A DNA stretch of 64,000 bases from Microbacterium sp. 11MF. Its GTDB lineage: Bacteria > Actinomycetota > Actinomycetes > Actinomycetales > Microbacteriaceae. Both the position numbers and the translations under genes were made by a program. The notes under the pieces are model-generated. The model worked only from the letters and a program-made list of their open reading frames with translations. It was not told where the DNA came from and made no database searches. Shown here piece by piece: positions 47,557 through 55,789 of this stretch. The stretch spans positions 248,001-312,000 of the forward strand of contig NZ_KB911460.1 of the NCBI RefSeq assembly GCF_000383475.1, written 5' to 3'. Each line of letters begins with the position of its first letter. Position 1 is the stretch's first letter.

Positions 47557-47751
47557 TCAGCCGATGCCGAGGATCCGCAGGATGTAGTCGACGATCGTCG
47601 CGAACGAGATGCCCGCGTTGATCCACTCGAGCACGCGACGCCAGTTGTTGCGTGCCCACGCGGTGATACGTCCGACCTGGCCGGCGACGGCACGGCCCCA
47701 GCGGCCGATGTTCGCGATGACCCACGCGATGAACCTCAGAACTGCCCCCAT
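47557..47751 (-). CDS. Leaderless bacteriocin-like peptide (aureocin A53/lacticin Q type)
   Basis: The 64-residue peptide has 5 Trp (10, 18, 32, 37, 43), 8 Arg, no Lys, no Cys, and only Glu42 and Asp55 as acids: cationic, amphipathic and helical. There is no leader or GG motif. The C-terminal half RRVLEWINAGISF...YILRILGIG matches the pattern of lacticin Q (ILDWLNAGQAIDWV...ILGIK) and epidermicin NI01 (ILKWINAGQSFEWI). These peptides are active with the initiator Met and permeabilise membranes. AGAGGAAA precedes the ATG. A longer open frame to 47898 lacks codon bias. Downstream are the ABC ATPase, permease and two bPH2 proteins, exactly the partner set of this class. The peptide is longer than the Firmicutes examples (51-53), with an Arg-rich insertion around 17-35. 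Confidence 0.82.
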   Translation of the reverse strand: MGAVLRFIAWVIANIGRWGRAVAGQVGRITAWARNNWRRVLEWINAGISFATIVDYILRILGIG

Positions 47752-47884
47752 GATGTTTCCTCTCGATCCGTTGGTGTTTGTCAGTGACGCTGCGTTCGTG
47801 ACCGCGATCGCAGCGCCGGAAGTGACGCTACCGACGGCTCGGGCCGCCGCTCTTGAGCCGAAAGGCCCCAGCGTTCGTGCGGGG

Positions 47885-47914
47885 GACGCAATCCGCATCC
47901 GCCTTTAGACGCAA
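47885..47914 (-). promoter_or_regulatory. Paired TTGCGTC repeats upstream of the bacteriocin gene
   Basis: On the minus strand TTGCGTC occurs at 47914-47908 and 47891-47885, 23 bp apart, the second within GGATTGCGTC. They lie 134-163 bp upstream of the peptide ATG. The same paired motif lies between the response regulator and kinase genes (48962-48992). In the 312-bp gap 47752-48063 nothing else coding is visible; TAGCGT at about 47816 on the minus strand could be a -10. Confidence 0.6.
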
Positions 47915-48063
47915 CGGGACCACCCGGGGTGCCGCCCCCGGATGGAATGCGCTCTCGCGCCGTATCGAGGTGCGCAGGCCGCGGCTAGGCTCCGAGGCGT
48001 TCCCACCCACATCGACGCGCGGCAGACACACGGTGCCCGTTCGTCCGCGACGTAAGGAATCCC

Positions 48064-48264
48064 ATGGCTGACAAGAAGCGGACCGCCGCGGACGGCGCGG
48101 CATTCGCCGCACTCTTCATCGTCGCGCTGACGGTCAACATCTGCCTGGCCGTCTTCACCGACGTCGAGGTGATCCTGCGCTGGGGGATCACCGCCGTGGC
48201 CGGCATCGCCGCCGCGGCGACGGCCTACGCGATCGTGTCGCGCCGGAGCCGTTCGCGCAGCTGA
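48064..48264 (+). CDS. Small two-pass membrane protein
   Basis: The 66-residue protein has two membrane helices (GAAFAALFIVALTVNICLAVF; ILRWGITAVAGIAAAATAYAIV) with a positively charged start and end. AAGGA lies 8 nt before the ATG. It sits between the divergent bacteriocin operon and the convergent response regulator gene. It could be an accessory immunity peptide or unrelated; no family recognised. Confidence 0.65.
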   Translation: MADKKRTAADGAAFAALFIVALTVNICLAVFTDVEVILRWGITAVAGIAAAATAYAIVSRRSRSRS

Positions 48265-48279
48265 GGGACGCCGCCCCGC

Positions 48280-48939
48280 TCAGGGGAGTCGGATGACGCC
48301 GGTGGTCGCGGCGTAGAGGAGGACCTGCACCCGATCGCGCACGCCCCACTTCGTCATGATCCGGCGCAGGTGCGACTTGACCGTCGCCTCGGACAGGAAG
48401 AGGTCCCGCCCGATCTCGGCGTTCGACATCCCCTTGGCGAGCAGCTCGAGGACGTCGAGCTCACGACGGGAGACCTGTTCCGCGGGGCTCAGTGTGACGG
48501 TGGGCTGACCCGCCTGCGCGCCGATCCGCCGGACGAGATCTCGGCCGGCGACCGACGACAGGACGAAGCCGCCGTGGTGCGCGCTGCGGACGGCCGCCGT
48601 GATGTGCTCCGGTTCGGAATCCTTCACGAGGAAGCCGACGGCGCCGACCCGGAGGGCGCCGGCCACCGTCTCGTCGGATCCGTAGGTCGTGATCGCGATG
48701 GTCCGTGCGGACGGCAGGTCGACCGACAACTGCTCGATCGCGCGGATGCCGTCGCCTCCCGGCATCCGGATGTCCATCAGGATCACGTCGGGCTTCAGTT
48801 CGAGGCTCAGGCGGACAGCGCTCGGTCCGTCGCTCGCCTCTCCTACGACCGTCATCCCCGGTTCTGCGTTCAAGAACACCTGGAGAGCCCGTCGGACGAG
48901 AGCCTCATCGTCGGCGATGAGAACTCGGATGGGGTCCAT
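48280..48939 (-). CDS. LuxR/NarL-type response regulator
   Basis: The 219-residue protein has a receiver domain (IADDEALVRRAL; phospho-acceptor Asp56 in VILMDIRMPGGDG; Lys in VKDSE) and a LuxR-type helix-turn-helix (SRRELDVLELLAKGMSNAEIGRDLFLSEATVKSHLRRIMTKW, about 155-200). It is divergent from a DesK-like kinase gene 155 bp away, its probable partner. With paired TTGCGTC sites in that gap and upstream of the bacteriocin gene, it is the likely regulator of both. Confidence 0.88.
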   Translation of the reverse strand: MDPIRVLIADDEALVRRALQVFLNAEPGMTVVGEASDGPSAVRLSLELKPDVILMDIRMPGGDGIRAIEQLSVDLPSARTIAITTYGSDETVAGALRVGAVGFLVKDSEPEHITAAVRSAHHGGFVLSSVAGRDLVRRIGAQAGQPTVTLSPAEQVSRRELDVLELLAKGMSNAEIGRDLFLSEATVKSHLRRIMTKWGVRDRVQVLLYAATTGVIRLP

Positions 48940-48961
48940 GCGATCAGCATAGGTGCCGGTT

Positions 48962-48992
48962 TTGCGTCTTGCGGTGACGGGATTGCGTCTTG
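48962..48992 (+). promoter_or_regulatory. Paired TTGCGTCTTG repeats between regulator and kinase genes
   Basis: TTGCGTCTTG occurs exactly twice, at 48962-48971 and 48983-48992, 21 bp apart (two helical turns), the spacing expected for a NarL-type dimer bound to one DNA face. The second copy is GGGATTGCGTC, matching the site upstream of the bacteriocin gene. A GTGCCGG/CCGGCAC hairpin follows at 49040-49062. Confidence 0.65.
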
Positions 48993-49086
48993 AGCAGGAG
49001 CGTCCCCCGGCACTCCTCGCGTCAGGATGGGCGCAGGGCGTGCCGGGAGCTCCTTCCGGCACGAAATCGAGATGGGGAGAGAAAGA

Positions 49087-49167
49087 ATGTTCCGATGGAT
49101 CCCGTTCGCGAGTCAGCCGACAAATCTGTGGACGCACCTGTGCCGGGTGCTGCGCATCTGCAACTGA
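49087..49167 (+). other. Possible 26-codon upstream ORF overlapping the kinase start
   Basis: ATG at 49087 has a better-placed ribosome-binding site (GGGGAGAG, 5 nt spacing) than the kinase ATG at 49095 and opens a 26-residue frame, MFRWIPFASQPTNLW onward, in another frame. It might be a leader peptide affecting kinase translation or chance. Confidence 0.2.
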
Positions 49168-50339
49168 CCCGCGGCATGCACGGCGCGGGCGGAGCAGCCC
49201 GTGCCGTGCAGCGCGAGCTGTGGGACTACGTCCTCCCCCCGAAGGTCGCCCGCGCCATCCTGGCTCTGCTGCCCCTGCTCGCGGCGGTCGACGTCGTGTG
49301 GGCGCAGCTGACATCGGGGCCGTCGGTCTCGTGGCCGACGATCGCCGCCTCCGTGCTCACCAACGGCTCGATCATCGCGATGGCCTGGCGGCCCACGTGG
49401 GGAGCCATCGTCCTCGTGCTCGCCGGATTCGTCGCCGTCGTCGCGGGTCAGAGCGGTGAGTATCTGACCGCGGTCGCCATGAGCATCGGGGTCGTCTTCT
49501 ACTGCTGCAGCGCCGTGTTCTCGACCGCGTACGGTGTCGCGGCCGTCGCCTGGGTGGCGGCGATCGCCACGGTTCCGCCGGGTCTCGACGTCGGCGGAGT
49601 CGTGGCCGTCTTCGTCGTCGGGCTCCTGTCGGCGACGGTCGGACGGGGCCTGCGTCGCGTCGTCCGCCGGAACGTCGTCCTCGCCTCGCAGGTCGACGCG
49701 CACGAGGCGCAGCTCGACGCGGCGCTGCTGGCGGAGCGCACCCGTATCGCCGACGAGCTCCACGACGTCATCGCGCACGAGATCTCCATCACCGTCATGC
49801 ACGCCCGCGTCCTGGAGCGCACGGACGACCCCGAGATCCGCTCCAGCTCGCAGCGCGCGATCGTCGCGGCATCCGCTCAGGCGCTGACCGACACGCGTCG
49901 CGTGCTGCAGCTCATCCACGGCAGGACGGGGACGGACGGCGTGACGGATGCCGGTGCCCCCGGCATCCGCCGAGAGGTCGACTCCCTCGCCCAGAAGCTC
50001 CGCGACCTCGGGCACACGGTGCGGACGGAGGTCACCGGTGACGCGGCGCTCGCCGGCATCATCGAGACGACCCTCACCCGCGCCGCGCGGGAGGCGGTCA
50101 CGAACATCGTGAAGCACGGCGCGCCGGCCATGACGATCGATCTGTCGCTCGTCGTGACCCCGCACACCGTCGTGCTGTCGGTGATCAACGATCCGCATCG
50201 CCCCGTGTCGGGTCAGCGCCCCGGTCCCGCATTCGGACTCGCCCGGCTTCGAGAGCGCGTCGAGGTGCTGAGCGGCACGTTCGCCGCAGGCCCCGACGAG
50301 GGTCGATGGCGCGTCCGCGTGGAGCTGCCCACGCGCTGA
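49095..50339 (+). CDS. DesK/NarX-type sensor histidine kinase
   Basis: The 414-residue protein has an N-terminal membrane region with about five helices (55-185), a HisKA_3 dimerisation helix with the phospho-acceptor His223 in RTRIADELHDVIAHEIS, and an HATPase domain (REAVTNIVKHG; GPAFGLARLRERVEVLSG). The sensing part is almost wholly in the membrane, as in kinases that detect membrane stress or peptide antibiotics. It is divergent from the response regulator gene. ATG at 49095 is used; an internal ATG near 49176 is possible. Confidence 0.85.
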   Translation: MDPVRESADKSVDAPVPGAAHLQLTRGMHGAGGAARAVQRELWDYVLPPKVARAILALLPLLAAVDVVWAQLTSGPSVSWPTIAASVLTNGSIIAMAWRPTWGAIVLVLAGFVAVVAGQSGEYLTAVAMSIGVVFYCCSAVFSTAYGVAAVAWVAAIATVPPGLDVGGVVAVFVVGLLSATVGRGLRRVVRRNVVLASQVDAHEAQLDAALLAERTRIADELHDVIAHEISITVMHARVLERTDDPEIRSSSQRAIVAASAQALTDTRRVLQLIHGRTGTDGVTDAGAPGIRREVDSLAQKLRDLGHTVRTEVTGDAALAGIIETTLTRAAREAVTNIVKHGAPAMTIDLSLVVTPHTVVLSVINDPHRPVSGQRPGPAFGLARLRERVEVLSGTFAAGPDEGRWRVRVELPTR

Positions 50340-50392
50340 CCAGCGTCTACGCCCGCGCCGATGCGCGTGTCAAGGTCTTGCTTTTTCGTCGT

Positions 50393-50406
50393 CTGAACCG
50401 GTTTAG
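50393..50406 (+). promoter_or_regulatory. LacI-type operator overlapping the promoter of the sugar operon
   Basis: CTGAACCGGTTTAG is a near-perfect 14-bp palindrome centred on CCGG with the central CG step typical of LacI sites. TTGCTT (50378-50383) and TTTAGT (50402-50407) could be -35 and -10 with 18 bp between, so the operator covers the -10. Confidence 0.65.
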
Positions 50407-50436
50407 TGGATCAGGTCCGCCACGAAGGAGTGACCG

Positions 50437-51495
50437 ATGCCCCCCGCGACCCGTCCCACGATCGCGGATGTCGCGCGCGCGGCGGGCGTCAGCAAGGGCC
50501 TCGTCTCCTTCGCACTGAACGGTCGTCCCGGCGTCGCCGCCGAGACGCGGCAGCGCATCATGGACACCGCCGCCGAACTCGGCTGGACGCCGAGCCTGAG
50601 CGCCCGGTCGCTCAGCGTCGGGCGCGCCTTCGCGTGCGGACTGGTGATCGGGCGGAGCCCCGACGTCATTGCGGCCGACCCCTTCTTCCCCTCGTTCATC
50701 GCCGGGCTCGAAGACGAGTTCTCCGTCACCGGGCAGGCCCTCGTCCTCGCCGTCGCGAACCCGGGCCGTCAGGAGGAGGCCACCTACCGGGCGCTCGCCT
50801 CGGACCGGCGCGTGGACGGCGTCATCCTCACCGACATCCGCGTCGCGGACCCGCGCATCGCGCTCCTCGCCGAAGTCGGGATCCCCGCCGTCACCCTCGG
50901 CGTCCCCGACGTCGCCTCGCCGTTCGCCTCGGTCTCGACGGACGACGGAGCCGGCATCCGTCTCGCCGTCGAGCACCTCGCCGGCCTCGGCCACCGCCGC
51001 GTCGGGCACGTCGCAGGGCCCTCCGGCATGCTTCACGCCCAACGCCGCCGCGACGCCTTCCTCGATGCCGCGGATGCCGCCGGCCTCGACGTCGTCGTCG
51101 TGGAGACCGACTTCAGCGCCGCCGACGGCGCGCGCGCCACGGCATCCCTCCTCGACGAGGGGACCCCGCCGACAGCCATCATCTACGCGAACGACAGCAT
51201 GGCGGTCGCCGGCATGGGGATCGCCCACCAGCGCGGGCTGAGCGTGCCCGACGACCTCTCGATCACCGGATTCGACGACACCGAGATCGGCCGCTGGGTG
51301 CACCCCGCTCTCACGAGCGTCGCGACCGACGCCCGCGGCTGGGGCGTGGCCGCCGCACGCACGCTGCTCGCCGCGATCGCCGGTGACGCGCCCACTCACC
51401 TCGACCTCCCCGATCCCACCCTCGCCGTCCGGGGTTCGACGGCACCTCCACGGGCGCGTGACGCGCGACCGACGACAGCAAGAGAGCACGAGTAA
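50437..51495 (+). CDS. LacI family transcriptional regulator
   Basis: The 352-residue protein has the LacI headpiece TIADVARAAGVSKGLVSFALNGRPGVAAETRQRI with hinge helix SARSLSVGR, then a periplasmic-binding-like ligand domain (VDGVILTDIR, HLAGLGHRRVGHVAGPSG, AIIYANDSMAVAGMGIA, SITGFDDTEIGRW). It begins an operon with the sugar ABC transporter genes and probably represses it at the CCGG palindrome upstream. Confidence 0.9.
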   Translation: MPPATRPTIADVARAAGVSKGLVSFALNGRPGVAAETRQRIMDTAAELGWTPSLSARSLSVGRAFACGLVIGRSPDVIAADPFFPSFIAGLEDEFSVTGQALVLAVANPGRQEEATYRALASDRRVDGVILTDIRVADPRIALLAEVGIPAVTLGVPDVASPFASVSTDDGAGIRLAVEHLAGLGHRRVGHVAGPSGMLHAQRRRDAFLDAADAAGLDVVVVETDFSAADGARATASLLDEGTPPTAIIYANDSMAVAGMGIAHQRGLSVPDDLSITGFDDTEIGRWVHPALTSVATDARGWGVAAARTLLAAIAGDAPTHLDLPDPTLAVRGSTAPPRARDARPTTAREHE

Positions 51496-51514
51496 CCGAA
51501 CGAAGGAGCAGGAC

Positions 51515-52798
51515 ATGCAACGACGCATCCTCATCACGGCAGCCGGCGCAGCCGGTGTGCTGGCCCTCACCGCGTGCGGCGGCGGAGGCGGAGGTGGTGG
51601 CGGCGACCTCGAGAGCCGAGGCGACATCACCATCTGGTACTCCAACAACGAAGCCGAGATCGGCTGGGGCAAGAAGATGGTCGAGGCATGGAACGCCGAC
51701 CACCCCGACGAGCAGGTCAAAGCGCAGGAGATCCCCGCCGGCGCCTCGAGCGAAGAGGTCATCGGGGCCGCGATCACCGCGGGCAACGCCCCGTGCCTCG
51801 TCTTCAACACCTCGCCCGCGGCGGTGCCGGGCTTCCAGCGCCAGGGGGGCCTCGTCGACCTGTCGACCTTCGAGGACGGCGACGACTACATCACGGCCCG
51901 CAGCGGCGACCTCGCCGACCAGTACCGCTCCGACGACGGCGATTTCTACCAGCTGCCGTGGAAGTCGAACCCGGTGATGATCTTCTACAACAAGGCCCTC
52001 TTCGAGAAGGCCGGGCTCGACCCCGAGAACCCGAAGCTGTCCACCTACGACGAGTTCCTCGAGACCGCGCGGACGCTCAAGGAGAAGGGCGTGTCCGAGT
52101 ACGCGATCAACCCCGCCCCCACGAGCGAGTTCTTCCAGTCCTGGTTCGACTTCTACCCGCTCTACGCGGCGCAGACCGGCGGGACGCAGCTGCTCGAGGA
52201 CGGCAAGGCGACGTTCGACGACGACAACGGCAAGGCCGTCGCCGACTTCTGGCGGACCCTCTACGAGGAGAAGCTCGCCGGCAACGAGCAGTACCAGGGC
52301 GACGCGTTCGCCGACGGGTACGCCGCCATGGCGATCGTGGGGCCGTGGGCGATCAGCGTGTACGGCGACTCGATCGAGTGGGGAGCCGTGCCGGTGCCGA
52401 CGAAGGACGGCACCTCGGCGGGTGACACCTGGACGTTCAGCGACGCGAAGAACGTCGGCATGTTCACCGCGTGCAAGAGCAAGGGCACGGCCTGGGACGT
52501 CCTCAAGTTCGCCACCAGTGAGGAGCAGGACGGCGAGTGGCTGAAGGCCACCGGCCAGATGCCGCTGCGTCAGGACCTGACGGGTACCTATCCGGACTAC
52601 TTCGCCGACAACCCCGCCTACGAGCAGTTCGGCGATCAGGCCGCGCGCACCGTCGAGGTGCCCAACGTCGTCGGATCGGTGGAGATCTGGCAGGCCTTCC
52701 GTGACGGCTACTCGAAGTCGGTCATCTTCGGTGAGACGCCGGTCGATCAGTTCCTCTCCGACACCGCGGCAGAGGTCGACAAGCTGGCGGCGGGCTGA
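51515..52798 (+). CDS. Sugar ABC transporter substrate-binding lipoprotein
   Basis: The 427-residue protein has a signal peptide with lipobox LTAC (Cys about 21), followed by a nine-Gly linker and a family 1 solute-binding fold (ITIWYSNNEAEIGWGKKMVEAW, YQLPWKSNPVMIFYNKALFEKAGL, YAAMAIVGPWAISVYG). It delivers an oligosaccharide to the two permeases that follow. AAGGAG precedes the ATG, 19 bp after the LacI gene. The gene set lacks its own ATPase; a shared MsiK-like ATPase is expected elsewhere. Confidence 0.9.
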   Translation: MQRRILITAAGAAGVLALTACGGGGGGGGGDLESRGDITIWYSNNEAEIGWGKKMVEAWNADHPDEQVKAQEIPAGASSEEVIGAAITAGNAPCLVFNTSPAAVPGFQRQGGLVDLSTFEDGDDYITARSGDLADQYRSDDGDFYQLPWKSNPVMIFYNKALFEKAGLDPENPKLSTYDEFLETARTLKEKGVSEYAINPAPTSEFFQSWFDFYPLYAAQTGGTQLLEDGKATFDDDNGKAVADFWRTLYEEKLAGNEQYQGDAFADGYAAMAIVGPWAISVYGDSIEWGAVPVPTKDGTSAGDTWTFSDAKNVGMFTACKSKGTAWDVLKFATSEEQDGEWLKATGQMPLRQDLTGTYPDYFADNPAYEQFGDQAARTVEVPNVVGSVEIWQAFRDGYSKSVIFGETPVDQFLSDTAAEVDKLAAG

Positions 52799-52799
52799 G

Positions 52800-53783
52800 A
52801 TGACCGCCGTCGTCCCGGGTCGCGCCGGGTCCGATCCCGGCGCGACCCGCGGTGCCACCCCCGGGAAGGACGGGAAGGATGCCGCGCCTCGCCGCGGCAT
52901 CCTCCACCGCCTCCTCGGCGCGCAGCCGCACGGGCTCCTCTTCTCGGCGCCCTACATCGTCTTCGTCCTGGTCGTCTTCGCCTACCCGGTGGTGTTCGCC
53001 GTCTGGATGTCGTTCCAGGACTACTTCTTCGCCGCCCCGGGGGCAGTGGTCGACCGGCCGTTCGTCGGCTTCGACAACTACGTCACGGCGCTCAGCGACC
53101 CCGAGGTCTGGCGGTCGTTCGGCAACGTCGGGATCTTCCTGATCATCAACGTGCCGCTGACGGTCGTGCTGTCGATCCTGCTGGCGACGGCGCTCGACCG
53201 CGTCACGAAGGCGCGGACCTTCTTCCGGGTGAGCTACTACGTGCCGTACGTCACGGCATCCGTCGCCGTCGTCGCGGTCTGGCTCTTCCTCTTCGCCCGC
53301 GGCGGACTCGTCAACAACGTGCTCGGGCCGCTCGCGCCCGACCCGTCGTGGCTCGTGAACTCGGCGCTCGCGATGCCGACCATCGCGATCTTCGTGACGT
53401 GGAAGGGGCTCGGGTTCTACATCCTGCTCTACCTCGCCGCCCTTCAGAACGTGCCGCGCGAGCTGTACGAATCGGTGTCGATGGACGGCGGCGGGAAGAT
53501 GCGGCAGTTCTTCTCGGTGACGGTGCCGAGCGTTCGGCCGGCGACGCTGCTCGTCGTCCTGCTCGCCACGATCACCGGGGCGAACCTCTTCACCGAGCCG
53601 TATCTGCTGACCGGTGGCGGCGGTCCCAACGGAGCCTCGACGTCGCCCGTGCTGCTCATGTACCAGCGCGGCATCGAGCAGCAGAACCCCGACGTCGCCG
53701 CCGCGATCGGCGTCGTGCTGATCGTGTTCGTCCTGGCCATCGCTGCCCTGCAGCGCAAGCTCGTGGGAGGTGAGGAGCGATGA
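52800..53783 (+). CDS. Sugar ABC permease, MalF-type
   Basis: The 327-residue protein has six membrane helices and the EAA loop as YESVSMDGGGKMRQFFSVTVPSVRP, the ATPase docking site. The cytoplasmic N-terminus (about 38 residues) is Gly/Arg-rich. The ATG overlaps nothing but lies 1 bp after the binding-protein stop; the end overlaps the next permease by ATGA. Confidence 0.92.
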   Translation: MTAVVPGRAGSDPGATRGATPGKDGKDAAPRRGILHRLLGAQPHGLLFSAPYIVFVLVVFAYPVVFAVWMSFQDYFFAAPGAVVDRPFVGFDNYVTALSDPEVWRSFGNVGIFLIINVPLTVVLSILLATALDRVTKARTFFRVSYYVPYVTASVAVVAVWLFLFARGGLVNNVLGPLAPDPSWLVNSALAMPTIAIFVTWKGLGFYILLYLAALQNVPRELYESVSMDGGGKMRQFFSVTVPSVRPATLLVVLLATITGANLFTEPYLLTGGGGPNGASTSPVLLMYQRGIEQQNPDVAAAIGVVLIVFVLAIAALQRKLVGGEER

Positions 53784-54619
53784 AGCGCGCACTCGGGTCG
53801 AAGATCGCGATGTACACGGCGCTGTCGGTCGGTGCGCTCGCGTTCCTGTTCCCGTTCTTCTACATGATCGTCGGCTCGTTGCAGACGAACGTCGATCCGA
53901 CGCCGGCGGGGGCGTTTCCCAACCCGTCCAATCTGACGCTCGACAATTACGCCGCCATCAACGGGCGCATCGACCTGCTGCAGGGGCTCGCCAACTCGGG
54001 CATCTTCACCGGCGGGGTGATCCTCGGCACGGTCGTCTTCGGCGTCCTGGCCGGGTACGCCCTGGCGATCCTCCGCTGGCGGGGGCGCGGGGCGACGTTC
54101 GCCCTCGCCCTCCTGGTGCAGGTCGTACCGTTCCAGCTGTTGATGATCCCGCTCTACGTCATGATCGCCCGGGATTACGGCCTGGCCGACAGCTACCTCG
54201 GCATGATCCTGCCGTTCTTCATCAACTCGACGGCGGTGGTGATCTTCCGGCAGTACTTCCTGCAGCTGCCCAAGGAGCTCTTCGACGCCGCGAGGATCGA
54301 CGGCTCGAACGAGTTCCGTCTGCTGTGGAGCGTGGCGCTGCCCCTCGTGCGACCGGCGCTGCTGACGGTCGTGCTGCTGACCTTCATCGGGCCGTGGAAC
54401 GAGTTCCTGTGGCCGTTCCTCATCACGAAGGATGCCGAGATGCAGCCGCTCGCGGTGTCTCTCGCGAACTTCATCTCGAACATCGCGGCATCCACCGCGA
54501 ACCCGTTCGGGGCGATGATGGCCGGTGCCGTGGTGCTGGCCGGCCCCGCCGTCGTGCTGTTCCTCGTGTTCCAGCGCTACTTCACGTCCAACGACCTCGG
54601 ATCCGGAGTGAAAGGTTGA
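53780..54619 (+). CDS. Sugar ABC permease, MalG-type
   Basis: The 279-residue protein has six membrane helices and EAA loop FDAARIDGSNEFRLLWSVALPLVRPAL. N-terminal FLFPFFYMIVGSLQTN and PTPAGAFPNPSNLTLDNY are typical of the MalG group. Forms the channel with the preceding permease. Confidence 0.92.
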   Translation: MKRALGSKIAMYTALSVGALAFLFPFFYMIVGSLQTNVDPTPAGAFPNPSNLTLDNYAAINGRIDLLQGLANSGIFTGGVILGTVVFGVLAGYALAILRWRGRGATFALALLVQVVPFQLLMIPLYVMIARDYGLADSYLGMILPFFINSTAVVIFRQYFLQLPKELFDAARIDGSNEFRLLWSVALPLVRPALLTVVLLTFIGPWNEFLWPFLITKDAEMQPLAVSLANFISNIAASTANPFGAMMAGAVVLAGPAVVLFLVFQRYFTSNDLGSGVKG

Positions 54620-54621
54620 CC

Positions 54622-55689
54622 ATGACCACCGAGACCCACGTGCCCTACCGACTCACCCGCATGGGGGTCGTGATGACCCCCGCCGCGGGCGATCCGAACG
54701 AGGTCGAGGGGGTGTTGAACCCCGGTTCCGGCCGCGGCCCCGACGGGGAGCTCTACCTGCTGCCGCGACTCGTGGCCGACGGCAACGTGTCGCGCGTGGG
54801 CCTGGCCCGCGTCGTCGTGGAGGACGGGGTGCCGACCCGCGTCGAACGCGAGGGCGTCGTCCTCGAACCCGACCGAGGGTGGGAGCGCGGGGTCGGCAAC
54901 GCCGGCGTCGAGGACCCCCGGGTCACCTGGATCGAGACGCTCGGGCTGCACGTCATGACCTACGTCGCCTACGGGCCCCTCGGCCCGCGCACGGCGATCG
55001 CGGTGTCGAGCGACCTGCGCGAGTGGCGCCGACTCGGGCCGGCGCTGTTCCGGTACCAGGACGACCTCGACATGGACCTGAACCTGTTCCACAACAAGGA
55101 CACGGTGTTCTTCCCCGAGCCGGTCACCGCGCCCGACGGGCGGGAGGCGCTCGCCGTCCTCCACCGCCCCATGTGGGACCTCGGCGAAACGAAGCCCGGC
55201 CAGGGCGTCCGCCTCCCGGCGGGCGTCGAGGACGAACGGCAGTCGATCTGGATCAGCTACATCCCCCTCGCCGACGTCCGCGACGACCTCGCGGCGCTGA
55301 CCCTGTGGGAGCAGCACCGCTTCGTCGCCGGCCCGGAGTTCCCGTTCGAGGCGCTGAAGATCGGCGGGGGACCGCCGCCGCGCCGCATCCCGGAAGGCTG
55401 GCTCGTCCTGCACCACGGTGTGACGGGCGTGCTCGAGAGCGCCTTCGCGCAGCAGCAGAAGGTCAACTACGCCGCCGGGGCGCTCATCCTCGACGCCGAC
55501 GACCCCTCGACGGTCGTCGCCCGCACTCCGGAGCCGCTGCTGGCACCGGAGACAGACGACGAGCGGAGCGGCATCGTGCCGAACGTTGTCTTCCCGACCG
55601 CGATCGAAGAGGTCGACGGTCGCCTGTTCGTGTTCTACGGCATGGCCGACTCGAAGATCGGCGTCGCCCTGCTCGAACGCACCGACTGA
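54622..55689 (+). CDS. GH130-like glycosidase or phosphorylase
   Basis: The 355-residue five-bladed beta-propeller protein shows GH130 features: LNPGSGRGPDGELYLLPRL, NAGVEDPRVTWIETLGLHVMTYVAYG (catalytic-site Asp in VEDPR), HNKDTVFFPEPV and WLVLHHGVTG. GH130 enzymes phosphorolyse or hydrolyse beta-mannosides. It starts 2 bp after the permease stop, so it acts on the sugar imported by this transporter. Substrate not known; a beta-mannooligosaccharide is the first guess. Confidence 0.8.
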   Translation: MTTETHVPYRLTRMGVVMTPAAGDPNEVEGVLNPGSGRGPDGELYLLPRLVADGNVSRVGLARVVVEDGVPTRVEREGVVLEPDRGWERGVGNAGVEDPRVTWIETLGLHVMTYVAYGPLGPRTAIAVSSDLREWRRLGPALFRYQDDLDMDLNLFHNKDTVFFPEPVTAPDGREALAVLHRPMWDLGETKPGQGVRLPAGVEDERQSIWISYIPLADVRDDLAALTLWEQHRFVAGPEFPFEALKIGGGPPPRRIPEGWLVLHHGVTGVLESAFAQQQKVNYAAGALILDADDPSTVVARTPEPLLAPETDDERSGIVPNVVFPTAIEEVDGRLFVFYGMADSKIGVALLERTD

Positions 55690-55693
55690 TCGC

Positions 55694-55768
55694 GTGCCGA
55701 GTGCAGGTCCCCTCGGCCATCGGGCGCCCTGAAGCGCTCCGATCCGACTCTGGACCTGCACTCGGCAC
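55694..55768. repeat. 75-nt element with perfect 17-bp inverted ends
   Basis: GTGCCGAGTGCAGGTCC (55694-55710) and its exact complement (55752-55768) flank 41 nt. It lies between the GH130-like gene and the secreted glycosidase gene. It may be a terminator or a small dispersed palindromic element. Confidence 0.6.
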
Positions 55769-55789
55769 CGCAACGAAAGGAATCCCCCC

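Noticed and set aside
47609..47908. Plus-strand 99-codon frame opposite the bacteriocin gene
   Set aside because: No ribosome-binding site or codon bias; the minus-strand peptide has a family pattern and an operon context.
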